17,643 nt of DNA from Parachlorella kessleri (taxonomy: Eukaryota > Chlorophyta > Trebouxiophyceae > Chlorellales > Chlorellaceae), in NCBI GenBank assembly GCA_001598975.1, contig BBXU01002090.1, positions 1 through 17,643 on the forward strand, given 5' to 3'. The position numbers and the translations under genes were made by a program. Position 1 is the first letter of the stretch. Each line of letters starts with the position of its first letter. The notes below the pieces were generated by a model. It did not search any database. It saw only the letters and a list, made by a program, of their open reading frames with translations, and was not told the origin of the DNA. Positions 15,768 through 17,643 of this stretch are shown here, piece after piece.

Positions 15768-17643
15768 ATGCACGCTGTTACTGTGGGAAGCATGAGCTCG
15801 CGGTCTGTAAGACCGCCAAGCATGCACAGTCACCTATGCCCAACTGGTACGCCCCGCTCTGGGCAGGGATCGCAATTCTCGGCAAACTATACTCTATCTT
15901 CCTTGGCTATGCTATACCTGCAGGCTCTGCTAGAAGTTTGAAACTGCAGCTTGCCACCCTGAGGTTCCGCCAGAGCAGGCTTCATCAAGTCAAGGTGGGT
16001 GCACCAACTGCTCAGGGCTCTGGCCTGTGACGAACCAGTGGCACGGGCTCCTGAGCCAGCGTCCCTGTCTTACTGGCCCACTGCCAAAGCTGCATACTGC
16101 GCACTCTGCTACTTACAGGTGGTGGCGGCAGCACAACAGCAGGAACACCACAGTCAAACCTCCGATGCGGCACAGCCCACGGCGGTGGCAGTGACCTTCA
16201 AGCTACAGCGCAAGATCAAGTATGGACAGAGCCATGCCGTGGTGGGGAACCACCCATCGCTGGGAAAGTGGAAGGTGTCGCGGGCTCCGCAAATGGGGTG
16301 GAGTGAGGGCGACACCTGGCAGACGGAGGTATCCCTGCCGCCGGGCACTGCACTAGAGTTCAAGGTCCGTATGTCTCTGGCTGGGGGTGTGCATGAGAGA
16401 GCATGGTCGGTTTTGAAGGGCAGGGGGCAAGGTGCTGAGCCTGACAGTTCTCCATGAAAGACAGCCGCTGTCACAGTTGGCAGTGGCTGCTGTCTTCCTA
16501 GACACTGGGGGATGCCGCCAATACCGTTGCTGGCTCTTTATTCTCGCCCCGCATGAAGGTGCCAAGGTGTCATTGTTATTGTCGGCTTGAAAGAGGTGGC
16601 ATGCAAGACGTAGCCGGCTGCATCCCTTTTGAGACATCGTGCTTGTGAAGCCCCATGCGCACCCCTGCACCTGCAGCATATGTGCATAGCAAGCAACGGA
16701 AGACATCCAAGCATGCTGCAACCCCATGCTGGCTCATGCACCCTGCAGTGTGTGCGCATATCAAACGAAGGGGGAGAGGTGAAGTGGGAGGAGGGACCCA
16801 ACCACGTGCTGACGGTGCCAAGCAATGGGGTGGCACAGCTGGCTGTGGAGATAGACTGGGGCTCGCAAGCAGAGGCGACGGCTCAGCAGGCGCAGCAGGG
16901 CGCCTCCCAGGTACGAGTGGCGTTCTTAATCACCACATCTGGTAGCGAACCCTGATTATGGTAACATGTGAGACTGCCTGGCTGCCAGGGCTTTTGTTGG
17001 GTCTGTGCATCGGGCGTTCCATAGGGTAGGTTGCACAGTTTGCTTGCCGGCTCAGGCGATGCTTTCATTGACCATTAGCAGCTCCATTTCCTTTCCTGCC
17101 TACCCCGCTGGCAGGCCCCGAGTGCTTCCCCCCCACCCCCCATCCCCGCGGGGGCTCCAGCACCACTCTGGCTGTGCCGGATCTCGACACTCATCCGGCT
17201 TTGCTGCTGACTGCCTCGCAACTTACAGGGCGCCGGCCCAGAAGGCGGTGCTGACGTGTCATCTGAGACTGCCAACAACGGCGGCCCCACCGTCTCCTCC
17301 TCCTTTGAGGAGCGCCTGCCCACTGAGGGTTGGCAGGGCAGAAAGACCCGCTTCATGCAGAACAACGAGCACAGCCGGGAGCGGGAGGGCGGGGTGTGGA
17401 ACACGGAGGGGCTGCAGGGGTCAGTCCTGGCGCTGGTGGAGGGTGATAGGGACAACGGCAGGTGCGTTTGTGAGCAGCTACACCTGCTTGTGATAGTGTG
17501 TGGTGTGACACATGGATGTACCTGCGACACGTGGGGAGGTGTCCACCATAGCTTCCTACGTGGTGCTGGGCATGAGTTGGGGGTGGAGGGTGTGCAGGTT
17601 GGTCAGGTTCCTGCGCGATGCCCCGATGGGGGCCCCCGGGGGG
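15768..17643 (+). CDS. PWD: Phosphoglucan, water dikinase, N-terminal part (3' partial)
   Basis: PWD (GWD3) phosphorylates the C3 position of glucosyl units in starch already phosphorylated by GWD, using the beta-phosphate of ATP, and opens granules for breakdown in the plastid. Exons are 15768-15846, 15924-15994, 16119-16364, 16749-16910, 17229-17461 and 17598 to the window edge, all GT-AG, phases 1, 0, 0, 0, 2. Residues 1 to about 55 form a transit peptide (Ser/Arg-rich, almost no acids) ending QVKVVAAAQ, which fits a V-x-A/A cleavage site. Residues about 74-178 form CBM20, with site-1 tryptophans at W101 (LGKW) and W145 (VKWE) and N150. After a Gly/Ser linker, residues 220-262 (EGWQGRKTRFMQNNEHSRE... 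and GLQGSVLALVEGDRDNG) match the segment that follows CBM20 in plant PWD (WQGKDASFM, GLEGTALKMVEGDRN). The ATP-binding and catalytic-histidine domains are outside the window. The last exon (LVRFLRDAP) lacks the WWRKLE seen in Arabidopsis at this point, so its boundary is uncertain. Confidence 0.9.

Noticed and set aside
15177..15833. 218-aa open frame on the minus strand taken as one exon
   Set aside because: Only 15407-15255 of it matches the DUF971 pattern. Past 15255 the frame runs into intron sequence, and the part above 15407 precedes the presequence-like Met start.
8791..17643. A single PWD with two CBM20 domains
   Set aside because: The first CBM20 gene ends in an in-frame TAG at 13013, and a complete opposite-strand gene lies between it and PWD, which has its own transit peptide.
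1..17643. tRNA genes, CRISPR arrays, transposons or insertion sequences
   Set aside because: I saw no tRNA B-box with a matching cloverleaf, no spaced direct repeats, no transposase or reverse-transcriptase motifs and no long terminal or inverted repeats. A reading by eye could miss degenerate elements.

Overview
The window looks like nuclear DNA of a green alga (core Chlorophyta; Chlorophyceae is my best guess). It is GC-rich, with short exons split by many GT-AG introns of about 75-725 bp. Candidate TGTAA poly(A) signals, the type typical of chlorophytes, follow several genes, and it carries a plant-type starch phosphorylation enzyme. I assembled all gene models by hand from splice sites, reading-frame phase and family motifs. 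Every model closes in frame across all its introns.

Layout, left to right. (1) 206-1830 (+): the last four exons of a long-chain acyl-CoA synthetase whose 5' part lies outside the window. One intron holds a tandem copy of the preceding exon end, including its 5' splice site. (2) 3605-4255 (+): complete gene for ribosomal protein eS30, 60 aa in three exons, the first with only 5 coding bases. (3) 5533-7936 (+): a six-exon gene for an unrecognised 442-aa Ser/Pro-rich protein full of RxxS and S-P motifs. (4) 8350-13013 (+): an eleven-exon gene for a 500-aa protein with a predicted plastid transit peptide, one CBM20 starch-binding domain, and a helical tail in which a ~45-aa repeat occurs three times, each split by an intron at the same place. 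(5) 14135-15407 (-): a five-exon gene for a 175-aa DUF971 (GBBH-like N-terminal domain) protein with a mitochondrion-like presequence. (6) 15768-17643 (+, runs off the window): the 5' end of phosphoglucan, water dikinase (PWD/GWD3), with transit peptide, CBM20 and the start of the dikinase body.

The most interesting result is genes 4 and 6. They share transit-peptide layout, intron phases, an intron at the same residue inside CBM20, and a closely similar CBM20 sequence (36 of 56 identical over the first CBM20 exon, counted by hand). The likely origin is a local duplication in which the 5' CBM20 module of a PWD-like gene was joined to a helical tail, giving a candidate non-catalytic starch-granule or pyrenoid-starch scaffold beside the enzyme whose module it shares. 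The Ser/Pro-rich gene upstream and the DUF971 gene between the two have no shown link to starch beyond position.

The intergenic stretches 1831-3604, 4256-5532, 7937-8349 and 13014-14134 show no further gene I can support. They hold simple repeats, G-rich tracts, candidate poly(A) signals and a short match to the 3' end of plastid 16S rRNA.
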